Translations under genes and position numbers: made by a program
Source of the DNA: an uncultured Bryobacteraceae bacterium
GTDB lineage: Bacteria; Acidobacteriota; Terriglobia; Bryobacterales; Bryobacteraceae
Length of the DNA: 64,000 nucleotides
Assembly: GCA_938003835.1 (NCBI GenBank)
Contig: CALKXJ010000012.1
Coordinates: forward strand, 62,001 to 126,000
Direction: 5' to 3'
Notes under the pieces: generated by a model
Seen by the model: the letters and a program-made list of their open reading frames with translations, nothing else
What the model was told of the DNA's origin: nothing
Databases searched by the model: none
In this document: piece after piece, positions 46,776 through 54,950 of the stretch
Layout: the number at the start of each line of letters is the position of its first letter
Position numbering within the stretch: position 1 is the first letter of the stretch

Positions 46776-46789
46776 AATTATATATAATT
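46776..46789. promoter_or_regulatory. AT-rich 14-base palindrome between ftsB-like and cutA
   Basis: AATTATATATAATT (46776-46789) is a perfect palindrome in otherwise GC-rich DNA and holds TATAAT on both strands (46783-46788 plus; 46782-46777 minus). It is 15 bases from the ftsB-like start and 72 bases from the cutA start, so it is a candidate divergent promoter. Canonical -35 elements are not evident. Confidence 0.4.
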
Positions 46790-46861
46790 TTGTTTTCGCC
46801 GCGACGCCGGCCGCCGCAAAGTCCGGTTCCTGTGGCCGCCGGCGCGCCGATCGAGGGCTCC

Positions 46862-47194
46862 ATGACCGATAAAATCCTCGTCCTGACCACCTGCGCCTCC
46901 GAAGAGGAGGCCCGCCGCATCGCCCGCACGCTGGTGGAGCGCCGCCTGGCGGCCTGTGTCAATATCCTCTCCAATCTTCGAAGCGTCTATCGCTGGAAAG
47001 GCGCCCTCGAGGAGGAGAGCGAGTACCTGCTTGTCATCAAGTCCCGGCGGGACCTCTTCGAAGCGGTCCGCGCCGGCATCGAATCGCAGCACTCCTACGA
47101 GCTGCCCGAGGTGATCGCCCTTGCCGTCGTCGAGGGTTCCGAGGCCTATCTGGGCTGGCTGGAGCGCGAGCTCACGCCCGCCTCCGCCGACTGA
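46862..47194 (+). CDS. cutA: Divalent-cation tolerance protein CutA
   Basis: A 110-residue CutA1-type protein: ILVLTTCASEEEARRIARTL, ERRLAACVNILSNLRSVYRW and YLLVIKSRRDLF followed by SYELPEVIALAVVEGSEAYLGWL. It forms trimers with a ferredoxin-like fold related to PII proteins. The physiological role is uncertain. GAGGGC lies six bases before the ATG; a longer reading from 46790 covers only the promoter region. It is convergent with amrS (15 bases between stops). Confidence 0.93.
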   Translation: MTDKILVLTTCASEEEARRIARTLVERRLAACVNILSNLRSVYRWKGALEEESEYLLVIKSRRDLFEAVRAGIESQHSYELPEVIALAVVEGSEAYLGWLERELTPASAD

Positions 47195-47209
47195 GCCCCC
47201 GGGAGCCGA

Positions 47210-48319
47210 TCAGCGGGCGGAGATCGGGGACGCCGGAGAGGCCGGCGCCCCGGCCGGTGTCGGACGCGCGGGCGTCCACCAGCCGGCGATCGCGGCTCCG
47301 CAGGAAGGACAGCGCCCGGCCTCGCGCAGCCTGTTTTCCAGAATCCGGTAGCCGAACCGGCGCACCAGCACGGCGCCGCAGCCGGGGCAACGCGTATTTT
47401 CAAAATCGCCCACCATCCCGGGCAGGTTCCCCGCGTAGACGTATCGCAGGCCCGCCCGCCGGCCAAGCTCAGCCGCGCGGAGCAGCGTCTCGGGCGGCGT
47501 GTCGTCCGGATCTCTCATCTTGTAATCCTTGTGGAAGGCCGTCACGTGCCAGGGGATATCGGGCGAGATTCCGCTCAAGAATTCGGCGATCTGGCGAAGT
47601 TCCTCGTCGGAGTCGTTGAAGCCGGGCACCACCAGCGTCACCACCTCCAGCCAGAAGCCCATCTCGAAGATAAGACGGATGCTGTCGAGCACCGGCTGGA
47701 GGCGGCCGCCGAGCTGGCGGTAATCCCGGTCGTTGAAGCTCTTGAGATCCACCTTGTAAAGGTCGAGCCACGGCCGCAGGTATTCGAGCACGCGCGGAGT
47801 GGCATTGCCATTGGAGACAAAGCCCGTCAGCAGGCCGGCCCGTTTGGCTTCCCGGAAGATGGCGACCGCCCACTCGGCGGTGATCAGCGGCTCGTTATAG
47901 GTGCTGACAATGACCTGGGCGCCGAGAGCCAGCGCGTCGGCGACGAGCTCCTCGGGCGTGGCCCGCCGCGGGGGTGCGATGGCGCGCGGGTCGCGGAGCG
48001 CCTGCGATGTGACCCAGTTCTGGCAGTAAGGACAGTGAAGATCACAGCCAAACATGCCGAAACTGTAAGCCCGCGCGCCCGGCAGTACGTGGAAGAACGG
48101 CTTCTTTTCGATCGGATCGCAGTGCACGCCGGCGACATATCCCCAGGGCACATACAGCTTGCCCTGGCGGTTGAAGCGGACCTTGCAGACGCCGGGCTGG
48201 CCTTCGAAGATTGGGCAGAGATGGCCGCAAGCCAGACAGCGGATGCGCCGCTCATCCAGCGGTTCGTAAAGCTCCCCTTCGCGAACGTACTGGGAAAGGA
48301 TATCGGCGAATGTAGGCAT
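47210..48319 (-). CDS. amrS: Radical SAM enzyme, AmmeMemoRadiSam (AmrS/PflA-like) type
   Basis: A 369-residue radical SAM protein. The N-terminal region has CLACGHLCPIFEGQPGVC, a four-Cys zinc- or cluster-binding stretch, and the radical SAM motif CDLHCPYC appears near residue 92. The barrel motifs YNEPLITAEWAV and VSNGNATPRVLEYLRP follow, and the family's HVTAFHKDYKM motif is present. After about 310 there is a second zinc-ribbon-like pair, CPGC and CPSC. AmrS-type proteins usually work with AMMECR1 and MEMO partners, which are not in this window. It ends the Rrf2-ferredoxin series on the minus strand. Confidence 0.87.
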   Translation of the reverse strand: MPTFADILSQYVREGELYEPLDERRIRCLACGHLCPIFEGQPGVCKVRFNRQGKLYVPWGYVAGVHCDPIEKKPFFHVLPGARAYSFGMFGCDLHCPYCQNWVTSQALRDPRAIAPPRRATPEELVADALALGAQVIVSTYNEPLITAEWAVAIFREAKRAGLLTGFVSNGNATPRVLEYLRPWLDLYKVDLKSFNDRDYRQLGGRLQPVLDSIRLIFEMGFWLEVVTLVVPGFNDSDEELRQIAEFLSGISPDIPWHVTAFHKDYKMRDPDDTPPETLLRAAELGRRAGLRYVYAGNLPGMVGDFENTRCPGCGAVLVRRFGYRILENRLREAGRCPSCGAAIAGWWTPARPTPAGAPASPASPISAR

Positions 48320-48371
48320 GGTTCCCCCGCCGGTCCAACCGATCCAACCGGCCGCGTCCGCCGGGGACTTG

Positions 48372-48881
48372 TCAAACGCGGTTCCCGAGAGACGCGGGCT
48401 GGCCGATGCCGCTCGCCATCGGAAGCATGGCGCGGCTCAGCTCCTCGATCCTCCGGGCCATGGCGCGCTCGTCGCACAACAGGTCCGCCAGGCTCGTCCG
48501 CCGCAGAATCTCCCCGAGCAGCGACTGGGCCGAACTCCACAGCGATCGGAGCGAGCAGTCCCGGGCGTGTGGGCAGACCTTCGCCTTGCCCGTATGGCGC
48601 TCGCAGAAAGCCGGTCCGAACAGCGGGCCGCCGAGCAGATACAGCACCTCGGCAACCGTGATCTGGCTGGCCGGTCGGGATAAGGTGTAGCCGCCCGACT
48701 GGCCGCGGGCGCTCTGGACCAACCCGCCCAGGCGCAACAGGCGCATCAGCTTGGCGACGTTCGGCGCGGAGAGGCCCTCGGCCCGGCTGATTTCGGGAAT
48801 GGTCCGGCTTTCGCCGTCGGCACACCGGGCCAGGTGCAAAAGACAGCGCAAGCCATATTCCTCCTGGGCACTGAGCTTCAT
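48372..48881 (-). CDS. Rrf2-family transcriptional regulator, probable Fe-S sensor
   Basis: A 169-residue regulator: winged helix-turn-helix MKLSAQEEYGLRCLLHLARC, PEISRAEGLSAPNVAKLMRL and LVQSARGQSGGYTLSRPAS. Three cysteines in FCERHTGKAKVCPHARDC (spacing 9 and 5) match the cluster-binding region of IscR/NsrR-like members, so it may sense iron-sulfur status, oxidants or nitric oxide. AAGGGCGAT is next to ATG 48881. It lies between a ferredoxin gene and amrS on the same strand, an arrangement consistent with redox control of its neighbours (inferred). Which DNA sites it binds is unknown. Confidence 0.9.
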   Translation of the reverse strand: MKLSAQEEYGLRCLLHLARCADGESRTIPEISRAEGLSAPNVAKLMRLLRLGGLVQSARGQSGGYTLSRPASQITVAEVLYLLGGPLFGPAFCERHTGKAKVCPHARDCSLRSLWSSAQSLLGEILRRTSLADLLCDERAMARRIEELSRAMLPMASGIGQPASLGNRV

Positions 48882-48974
48882 ATCGCCCTTATTGTAACTT
48901 GATTCGGCACGTGAGAAAAGAGATTCGGGTCTGAAATAGAGGCTCAACATCCGTGAGATGGGGCCGCCGGGGCC

Positions 48975-49235
48975 TCACTTGTTGTAGTAGGCCGCATTCC
49001 GAGCGGCGAACTCAGACCATTTTTCCGGCAAATCATCGAGTGCGAAAATTGCCGAGACGGGACAGACGGGCACGCAGGCGCCGCAATCGATGCACTCCTC
49101 CGGGTGGATGTAGAGCATCTCGGCCGTCGCGAAGTCCGGTTCGTCCTTTCGGGGGTGGATGCAGTCAACCGGGCAGGCATCGACGCAAGCCGTGTCCTTG
49201 GTTCCAATGCAGGGTTCGGCGATAACGTAGGCCAT
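48975..49235 (-). CDS. fdxA: Ferredoxin with 3Fe-4S/4Fe-4S-type cysteine pattern
   Basis: An 86-residue ferredoxin starting MAYVIAEPCIG. Cysteines: CIGTKDTACVDACPVDC at the front (C-x7-C-x3-C-P, the seven-iron FdxA arrangement), and CIDCGACVPVCPVSAI later. GGGAGG lies five bases before the ATG. It would carry electrons in the cytoplasm. It is followed by the Rrf2 regulator on the same strand. Confidence 0.9.
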   Translation of the reverse strand: MAYVIAEPCIGTKDTACVDACPVDCIHPRKDEPDFATAEMLYIHPEECIDCGACVPVCPVSAIFALDDLPEKWSEFAARNAAYYNK

Positions 49236-49266
49236 AGCGCCTCCCGGAAACGGAGGAATCAAGTTC

Positions 49267-49295
49267 AGGCTAGCAAATCAATACAATCAAGTCAA
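49267..49295 (-). promoter_or_regulatory. Promoter candidate for the ferredoxin gene
   Basis: On the minus strand TTGACT (49295-49290) and TAGCCT (49272-49267) are 17 bases apart (5/6 and 3/6 matches). It would start transcription near 49260, about 25 bases before the ferredoxin ATG. The spacer is AT-rich with repeated TTGA units. It overlaps the end of the preceding degenerate GGDEF gene. Confidence 0.4.
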
Positions 49296-49817
49296 GTTAT
49301 CCGCCCAGCCGATTCCCCCTTCTTTCGCTCCGGCCACGGCCCGCCGCGCCCGAGCCAGAATCTCCTCGGCCGAGCCGTGCTGCTCGCCGACGGCGACGAT
49401 GCCGATCGCGGCCCGCAGCAGCCCCGGCGCTCCGCCTGCATCGGAGGCGTCCGCCAGCAGCGCCAGCAGCCTTTGAGCGATTTGCTCGGCATCCTGCATC
49501 GTCCTGAGCGGAGCCGTCAGGATGGCGAACTCGCGCCCGCCCAGCCAAGCCACCGAGTCCCGGCGCCCCCGTCCCGCCTTCGAGCGCACCGCGCTGCGCA
49601 GCCGGTCTTCGAGCTCCGCCACGGCGTGTGGGTCTTCCCAGCGCGGGGCGATGGGACCGTGAACACGCAGGAGCAGCAGGGCGAGCCGGCGCGACGGATC
49701 GGCTTTGGCTTCGATGAGGGCTTCCCGGAGATGTCGCAGCAAGGTGGCGCGCGCCTCCGCTTTCGCTCCGAGCGGCCGGCTCTTAGCGCCAAGGAGATCC
49801 GTTGCAGCAACCCTCAT
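49287..49817 (-). CDS. Degenerate GGDEF-domain protein
   Basis: A 176-residue protein with a GGDEF-like layout: LLLLRVHGP, VAWLGGREFAILTAPL in the active-site hairpin, IAQRLLALL and AAIGIVAVG. The signature reads GGREF with a Gly-Gly-Arg-Glu-Phe core, and the metal Asp (third position of GGDEF) is replaced by Arg, so cyclic-di-GMP synthesis is unlikely. It could bind nucleotide or partner with the intact GGDEF protein just upstream on the same strand. GAGGA lies eight bases before ATG 49817. Confidence 0.7.
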   Translation of the reverse strand: MRVAATDLLGAKSRPLGAKAEARATLLRHLREALIEAKADPSRRLALLLLRVHGPIAPRWEDPHAVAELEDRLRSAVRSKAGRGRRDSVAWLGGREFAILTAPLRTMQDAEQIAQRLLALLADASDAGGAPGLLRAAIGIVAVGEQHGSAEEILARARRAVAGAKEGGIGWADNLT

Positions 49818-49893
49818 GGCACTTATCCTCATCGGCCGAATCGGGCCGGTGCTCCTGGTAGCTCGCGCATCTCGAGCCCTCTTCGGTTGCCTC

Positions 49894-50922
49894 TTAGATC
49901 AATGTGGGACACTCCTTTTCGCGGTATAGGAACTTGTCGGCCCGGTTCACCAGATCCTCGACCGATTCGCCCGGGTAGAACTCGGCGGCGCCCACGGCGG
50001 CCGAGACGTTGACCACCAGATCCTGACCCGCCACCGCCAGCGTGAACAGGCCCGAACAGACGCGGGCGAGGTGCTTGGCGCGCCAGAGGGCGGTCTCCAG
50101 GCGGCAGTCGGGCAGAATCACCAGAAACTCGTCACCGCCCCAGCGGCAGACGGTATCGCCGGGGCGCACGTTCTGGGCGAGGCGGCGGGCGAAGGTTTTG
50201 AGCACCAAGTCGCCGGCCGTATGGCCCCAGCGGTCGTTCACCAGCTTGAAGCCGTTGAGGTCGAAGAACAGGATGCTGAACGGTCCGCCCCGCGCCACCA
50301 GCGTCGCCAGGCGCCGCTCGCCTTCGGCGCGATTGGAGACCCCGGTGAGCGCGTCGATGTAGGCCAGCGCCTCGGCCCGCTTCAGCCGCTCCCGGAACAT
50401 TTCGAGCTCCCGGCGCATCTGCTCGAGCGAGGTCTCCTGCTCGCGGCGCACCGTCGAGACGTAAGTTCGCAGCCGCTCGACCTCCTCGCCAAGCTGGCGC
50501 TGGATTTCGGTCAGCGACGGGACGCGGCTGATCGATTCCAACTTCTGGGTGAACTGCGCAAGTTTTGCCGTACGGGCCTCGTTTTGTGCAGCCAGCGATT
50601 GGGTCGCCTCGGCTAACGATTTGATAATCCCGCGGATCTCTTTTTCCCGCTGTTCGAGCACCTCGGAGGCAGCGGCGCCAAATTCGCGGAGGGTCGCCTC
50701 CAACTGGCGGCCGCTGGCAGCGAGCTGTTCCGCCGCGGGATCGGACCCGAGCGATCGGCGAAGGGCTGCCAGGCCTTGCCGGAGCCGATGGACCAGATCG
50801 GGCTGGACAGGCGGGGCGTGCTCGCCGATGAGGCGCAGCGCCAGCGTGTAAACCTCCACGGCCGCGCGGAACCGCTCCTCGTACTCTTCGATCTCGGCCA
50901 TGAATCTCTTCAGCGAAAGCAT
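49894..50922 (-). CDS. Diguanylate cyclase (GGDEF) with coiled-coil N-terminus
   Basis: A 342-residue cytoplasmic protein. The N-terminal half (about 1-180) is predominantly helical, with heptad-rich stretches (RREQETSLEQMRRELEMFRE). The GGDEF domain follows with YIDALTGVSNRAEGERRL, LFFDLNGFKLVNDRWGHTAG and CRWGGDEFLVIL; RPGD five residues before GGDEF is a likely inhibitory I-site. It would make cyclic-di-GMP. It is divergent from the metallophosphoesterase gene and precedes the degenerate GGDEF gene on the same strand. Confidence 0.92.
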   Translation of the reverse strand: MLSLKRFMAEIEEYEERFRAAVEVYTLALRLIGEHAPPVQPDLVHRLRQGLAALRRSLGSDPAAEQLAASGRQLEATLREFGAAASEVLEQREKEIRGIIKSLAEATQSLAAQNEARTAKLAQFTQKLESISRVPSLTEIQRQLGEEVERLRTYVSTVRREQETSLEQMRRELEMFRERLKRAEALAYIDALTGVSNRAEGERRLATLVARGGPFSILFFDLNGFKLVNDRWGHTAGDLVLKTFARRLAQNVRPGDTVCRWGGDEFLVILPDCRLETALWRAKHLARVCSGLFTLAVAGQDLVVNVSAAVGAAEFYPGESVEDLVNRADKFLYREKECPTLI

Positions 50923-51034
50923 GCCTGTGGCCGGGGGCGCCGCGCTCGAGCTCCCCCTGGAGGAGATCTATCGGCGGATTGTCCGGCGTAGTTGAGGGCG
51001 TCGCCGGCCGAGCCGATAAGATGGGAACATCGGC

Positions 51035-52189
51035 ATGGGGCTCTCTGTCCGGCACGTCCCCGAGTTGGTTTTCACCGCTTTCGCCGTCTGGTGCTACTGG
51101 CGACTCACCGGAGCTCTCCTCGCATCCCGGCCGGGCCTCCCTGCCCCGTGGCTGCGTTTTGCGCGATTTGCCGGCACTCTATGGACGGCGACGCCGTTGC
51201 CGTTGGCCGTCCCGGGGGTCCGCTTTCTGGCCGGAAATCCCCTGTGGCTCGAGTGGGCACGTGGTCTGGCGCTCGGATGGTGCATCCTCGCTGTCACACT
51301 CTGGGCCCTTTTGCCGCTGCTGGCAAGCTCGAGAACCGGCTCAGCAGCTTTCGATCCAGCCCGCCGGCGCCTGCTCCGCCGGTCAGCGACCCTGCTGGCT
51401 GGCGCCCCCGCTGCCGGGACCGCCTTCGGCATCCTCGTTGGGCGGAATGAGCTTGGCCTCACCGAAGTGGAGGCCCGCATCGAAGGCCTGCCGCGGGACC
51501 TCAAAGGACTGCGGCTGGTTCAGCTCAGCGACATTCACCTGGGGGCGTTCCTCGATCGCCGGCAGCTTCGCCGCGCCGTGGAGCTGGCCAACGCCACAGA
51601 GGCGCACCTGGCCGTCGTCACGGGAGACCTGATCACCCTGCGGGACGATTTTCTGCTCGAGTGCCTGGAGGAGCTGGCTCGACTGCGTGCCGAGGCGGGT
51701 GTGCTCGGCTGCCTGGGCAACCACGAGCAGACCGCCGGCTGCGAGCAGCGGGCCAAGCGCGAAGGGGCGCGGCTCGGCATCGAGTTCCTGCGCCGCGAGT
51801 CGCGCCGGCTGAGATTCGGCTCCGCTACACTATGGGTCTCCGGCGTGGATTTCCGGCGCAGGTCGCGAGACTACATTCGAGAAACAGCCCCTCTTGTCCA
51901 GCCCGGGGAGGTGAACCTGCTGCTGTCGCACAACCCGGACGCCTTCCCGGCCGCAGCCGCGCACGGTTACCATCTCACCCTCGCAGGGCACACCCATGGC
52001 GGGCAGTTGGCCGTTCCCGGCTTCGAGCGCCAGTTGAACCCGGCCCGGATCCTCACTCCGTATGTCTACGGGCTGTATAGGGAGGGGAGGTCGTTGCTTT
52101 TCGTCAGCCGGGGGATCGGGACGGTGGCCGTGCCGGCCCGGCTTGGATCGCCCCCCGAGGTCGCCCTCATACGCCTGTGCGCTACTTAG
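51035..52189 (+). CDS. Membrane-associated metallophosphoesterase
   Basis: A 384-residue protein with three or so hydrophobic helices at the N-terminus (LVFTAFAVWCYWRLTGALL, WARGLALGWCILAVTLWALL) followed by a calcineurin-like phosphoesterase domain. Metal motifs: QLSDIHLGAFL, AVVTGDLITL, LGNHEQTAGC, and HLTLAGHTHGGQLAVPG, so the domain is complete. It resembles the YkuE-like membrane phosphoesterases, some of which hydrolyse lipid-linked pyrophosphates or UDP-diacylglucosamine. It overlaps the next gene by 13 bases. Confidence 0.87.
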   Translation: MGLSVRHVPELVFTAFAVWCYWRLTGALLASRPGLPAPWLRFARFAGTLWTATPLPLAVPGVRFLAGNPLWLEWARGLALGWCILAVTLWALLPLLASSRTGSAAFDPARRRLLRRSATLLAGAPAAGTAFGILVGRNELGLTEVEARIEGLPRDLKGLRLVQLSDIHLGAFLDRRQLRRAVELANATEAHLAVVTGDLITLRDDFLLECLEELARLRAEAGVLGCLGNHEQTAGCEQRAKREGARLGIEFLRRESRRLRFGSATLWVSGVDFRRRSRDYIRETAPLVQPGEVNLLLSHNPDAFPAAAAHGYHLTLAGHTHGGQLAVPGFERQLNPARILTPYVYGLYREGRSLLFVSRGIGTVAVPARLGSPPEVALIRLCAT

Positions 52190-52917
52190 TTCTGAGCGAC
52201 ATCCATGCCAACTGGGAGGCGCTCCAGGCGGTCCTCGAGGACGCCGCGGGCCGCTACGGAGAGATCGCCTGTTGCGGCGACCTGGTCGGCTACGGGGCGG
52301 ACCCCAACCGGGTGGTGGACTGGGCGCGGCGTCACGTGCGCGCCATCGTGCGTGGCAACCACGACAAGGCCGCGGTCGATTTGACGGTGACCGAATGGTT
52401 CAATCCCCACGCCGCAGCCGCCGCCCTGTGGACCCACGGCACGCTGACGCCGGAAAACCTGGAATATCTGCGCGGCTTGCCCCAGGGTCCGCTCCGTGTC
52501 GGTGGCTTTGCGATCTCGCACGGCTCGCCCCTCGACGAGGACGAATATATCCTCAGCGAATGGGAGGCCGAACAGATGTTCGGCTATCTGGCAGCCGAGA
52601 TCAACTTTTTCGGCCACAGCCACTTGCAAGGAGGCTTTCTGCTCAGGCCCGGCGGCGCGGAGACGATCCGGCAGATGCCGCGCGAGCGCAGCCGGATGAG
52701 TCTAAACCTCGAGCCGGAGGCGAGTTTCCTCATCAACCCCGGCTCGGTCGGCCAGCCGAGGGACTACGATCCCCGCGCGGCCTACGTGCTGTTCGATGAG
52801 GAGCGGCGACGCCTGAGCTTCCACCGCGTCTGCTATGACGTTCAAACCGCCCAGCGGAAGATCGTGGCGGCAGGGCTGCCCCCGGGGCTGGCCGAGCGCC
52901 TCGCCTACGGTTGCTGA
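52177..52917 (+). CDS. Cytoplasmic metallophosphoesterase, YfcE/ApaH-like
   Basis: A 246-residue calcineurin-like phosphoesterase beginning at GTG 52177: MRYLVLSDIHANWEALQAVL, CCGDLVGYGADPNRVVDW, VRGNHDKAAVDL, and later HGSPLDEDEY, FFGHSHLQGGFL and NPGSVGQPRDYDP. The N-terminus DIHANWEAL and GNHD are typical of small diadenosine- and pyrophosphate-type phosphoesterases. It overlaps the membrane phosphoesterase by 13 bases, a tandem of related folds, and overlaps uvrC by 13 bases in convergent orientation. Confidence 0.87.
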   Translation: MRYLVLSDIHANWEALQAVLEDAAGRYGEIACCGDLVGYGADPNRVVDWARRHVRAIVRGNHDKAAVDLTVTEWFNPHAAAAALWTHGTLTPENLEYLRGLPQGPLRVGGFAISHGSPLDEDEYILSEWEAEQMFGYLAAEINFFGHSHLQGGFLLRPGGAETIRQMPRERSRMSLNLEPEASFLINPGSVGQPRDYDPRAAYVLFDEERRRLSFHRVCYDVQTAQRKIVAAGLPPGLAERLAYGC

Positions 52918-54737
52918 GCGGCAGTCTCTCCGGCGCCGGCCGCCTCCGGGTGGAGGTGAGACCGGATGCGCCGGGCCAGAGCGGGCCCGACCACGGCCGC
53001 CAGCTCCTCTTCGGAGGCTTCGCGCACGCGGCGCAGGGAGCCGAGCCGTCGCAACAGCTTCGCGACGGTCTTGGGCCCGACCCCCGGAATCTGATCGAGT
53101 TCGGAGGCCAGCCGCGAGGTCGAGCGCCGCTGCCGGTGGAAGGTGACCGCGAACCGGTGCGCCTCATCGCGCACGGTCTGGATGAGATGGAGCACCGGCG
53201 AGGAGCGTTCGAGCCGAATGGGCTCCTCCTCCTGGCCCAGCACATAGAGCAGCTCCTCCCGTTTGGCGATGGCTGCCAGCGGCTGGTCGGCGATGCCGAG
53301 CGCCTCGAGCGCCTGGGCGGCCGCGTGGAGCTGGCCGAGCCCGCCGTCCACCAGCACCAAGGAAGGCAGGGGATCTCCTTCGGCCTTGAGCCGGCCGTAG
53401 CGCCGCGTGATCACCTCGCGCATGGCGGCAAAGTCGTCGTTGCCCGCCACGGTCCGAAGGATGAACTTCCGATAGTCGGACTTTTTCATCCGGCCGTCTT
53501 CCCAAACCACCATGCTTGCCACCTGGTCGGTCCCCTGGATGTGCGAGACGTCGAAGCACTCGATGCGGCGGGGCGGCTCCTCCAGGCCGAGCGCTTCGGC
53601 CAGGCTCTCCTGAATGGCCCGCGCCGACGGACGCATCACGCGGAAACGTTGCTCGAAGCCGTGGCGGGCGTTGGTTTCAGCCAGCTCGAGCAGGGCCCGC
53701 TTCTGGCCGCGCTGCGGCGTGTGGATCTCCACCTTGCGCCCGCGCTTCTCGGTCAGCATCTCCTCCAGCAGCTCGCGGTCCTCGAACTCCACCGGCACGT
53801 GGATCCGGTCGGGGATGTAGGGCTGGTCGAGGTAGACCTGCTTGAGCAAGGCGGAGAAGAACTCCGGGGGATCGAACTCGGCCAGATCCTCCCAGAAGTA
53901 CTCCCGCCGGTCGACGACGCGGCCGTTGCGCAGGTGGAACAGATTCACGGCCACCTGCGGCGGCTCGGCGTAGTAGCCGAAGATATCGATGTTGTCGCCC
54001 TGCGCGGCGGCCACTTTCTGCTTTTCGTCGAGTTCCTCGACCGTGGCGATCAGGTCCCGCAGAGTGGCGGCCTCCTCGAAGCGCAGCTCTTCGGAAGCCT
54101 GTTGCATGCGCTCCCGCAAGCGCGCGGTGAGCTCCCTATGCCGGCCCTCGAGAAACAGCCGGGCGTTGCGGACCGCTTCCGCGTGCGCCTCCACGGTGGT
54201 GAGCCCCTCCACGCACGGCCCCAGGCACCGGTGGATGTGGTATTGCAGGCAGGGCTGGGGGTGGGTGCGCGTGAGGTCGATCTTGCAAGAAGGCACGCGG
54301 AACTCGCGGTTGATGAAGTGCCGCAGGCGGTGCGCCAGGTTGCCGGGAAAATACGGGCCGAAATAAGTGGAGCCGTCTTTGACCAGCCTTCGCGTGACGT
54401 AGATGCGCGGGAATTTTTCCCTGGTCAGCTTCAGATAGGGATAGGTCTTGTCGTCGCGCAGCAGGACATTGAAGCGGGGCTTCCACTGCTTGATCAGGTT
54501 GTTCTCGAGCGCCAGCGCCTCTTTCTCGTTGTCGACGAGGATGTAGTCGATATCCCGAGCCTCGCCGAGCAGAGTGCCCGTCTTAGTGTCTCCCAGTCGG
54601 TCGTCGGAGAAATAGCTGCGGACGCGGGCGCGGAGATTCTTGGCCTTGCCCACGTAGAGCACCGCGCCCTCGGCGTCTTTGTAGAGGTAGACGCCGGGGG
54701 CTGCCGGCAGCCGGGCCGCTTTCTCGCGCAGCTCCAT
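52905..54737 (-). CDS. uvrC: Excinuclease ABC subunit C
   Basis: A 610-residue UvrC. The N-terminal GIY-YIG nuclease is LPAAPGVYLYKDAEGAVLYV and GKAKNLRARVRSYF; a Cys-rich segment reads CKIDLTRTHPQPCLQYHIHR; the UVR motif lies near 205-240. The C-terminal RNase-H-like nuclease includes IECFDVSHIQGTDQVASMVV, and the end carries the helix-hairpin-helix (LDQIPGVGPKTVAKLLRRLG). It makes both incisions in nucleotide excision repair with UvrA and UvrB. ATG 54737 fits the family N-terminus. It is divergent from the second TonB receptor. Confidence 0.96.
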   Translation of the reverse strand: MELREKAARLPAAPGVYLYKDAEGAVLYVGKAKNLRARVRSYFSDDRLGDTKTGTLLGEARDIDYILVDNEKEALALENNLIKQWKPRFNVLLRDDKTYPYLKLTREKFPRIYVTRRLVKDGSTYFGPYFPGNLAHRLRHFINREFRVPSCKIDLTRTHPQPCLQYHIHRCLGPCVEGLTTVEAHAEAVRNARLFLEGRHRELTARLRERMQQASEELRFEEAATLRDLIATVEELDEKQKVAAAQGDNIDIFGYYAEPPQVAVNLFHLRNGRVVDRREYFWEDLAEFDPPEFFSALLKQVYLDQPYIPDRIHVPVEFEDRELLEEMLTEKRGRKVEIHTPQRGQKRALLELAETNARHGFEQRFRVMRPSARAIQESLAEALGLEEPPRRIECFDVSHIQGTDQVASMVVWEDGRMKKSDYRKFILRTVAGNDDFAAMREVITRRYGRLKAEGDPLPSLVLVDGGLGQLHAAAQALEALGIADQPLAAIAKREELLYVLGQEEEPIRLERSSPVLHLIQTVRDEAHRFAVTFHRQRRSTSRLASELDQIPGVGPKTVAKLLRRLGSLRRVREASEEELAAVVGPALARRIRSHLHPEAAGAGETAAQQP

Positions 54738-54792
54738 CGCTGGGGGGCCTCTCCCTTCCGATTGTAAAAAGCCTTCGCTGGTGAGCGGGGAG

Positions 54793-54825
54793 CGGTTGCA
54801 ACCGACCCGCGAGCGGTGATACACT
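54793..54825 (+). promoter_or_regulatory. Promoter candidate and palindrome upstream of the second TonB receptor
   Basis: TTGCAA (54796-54801) and TACACT (54820-54825) are 18 bases apart, each matching 4 of 6 consensus bases. The -35 is inside the perfect 12-base palindrome CGGTTGCAACCG (54793-54804), a possible operator. The leader to the receptor ATG would be about 120 bases. Confidence 0.4.
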
Positions 54826-54950
54826 CATGTAACCGTGGCGGTCAAGCGCCGCGACAGGGGTCCAGGGCGGCATGAGGGGCAGCCCTGACCGGCATGAAAA
54901 GACCAGGAGGTAACGGTCGCTCGAGGTTGTCTAGAGCGCTCAAGGAAACA

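Noticed and set aside
52911-54767. Plus-strand frame of 618 codons opposite uvrC
   Set aside because: Shadow of uvrC; no signal, domain or ribosome-binding site.
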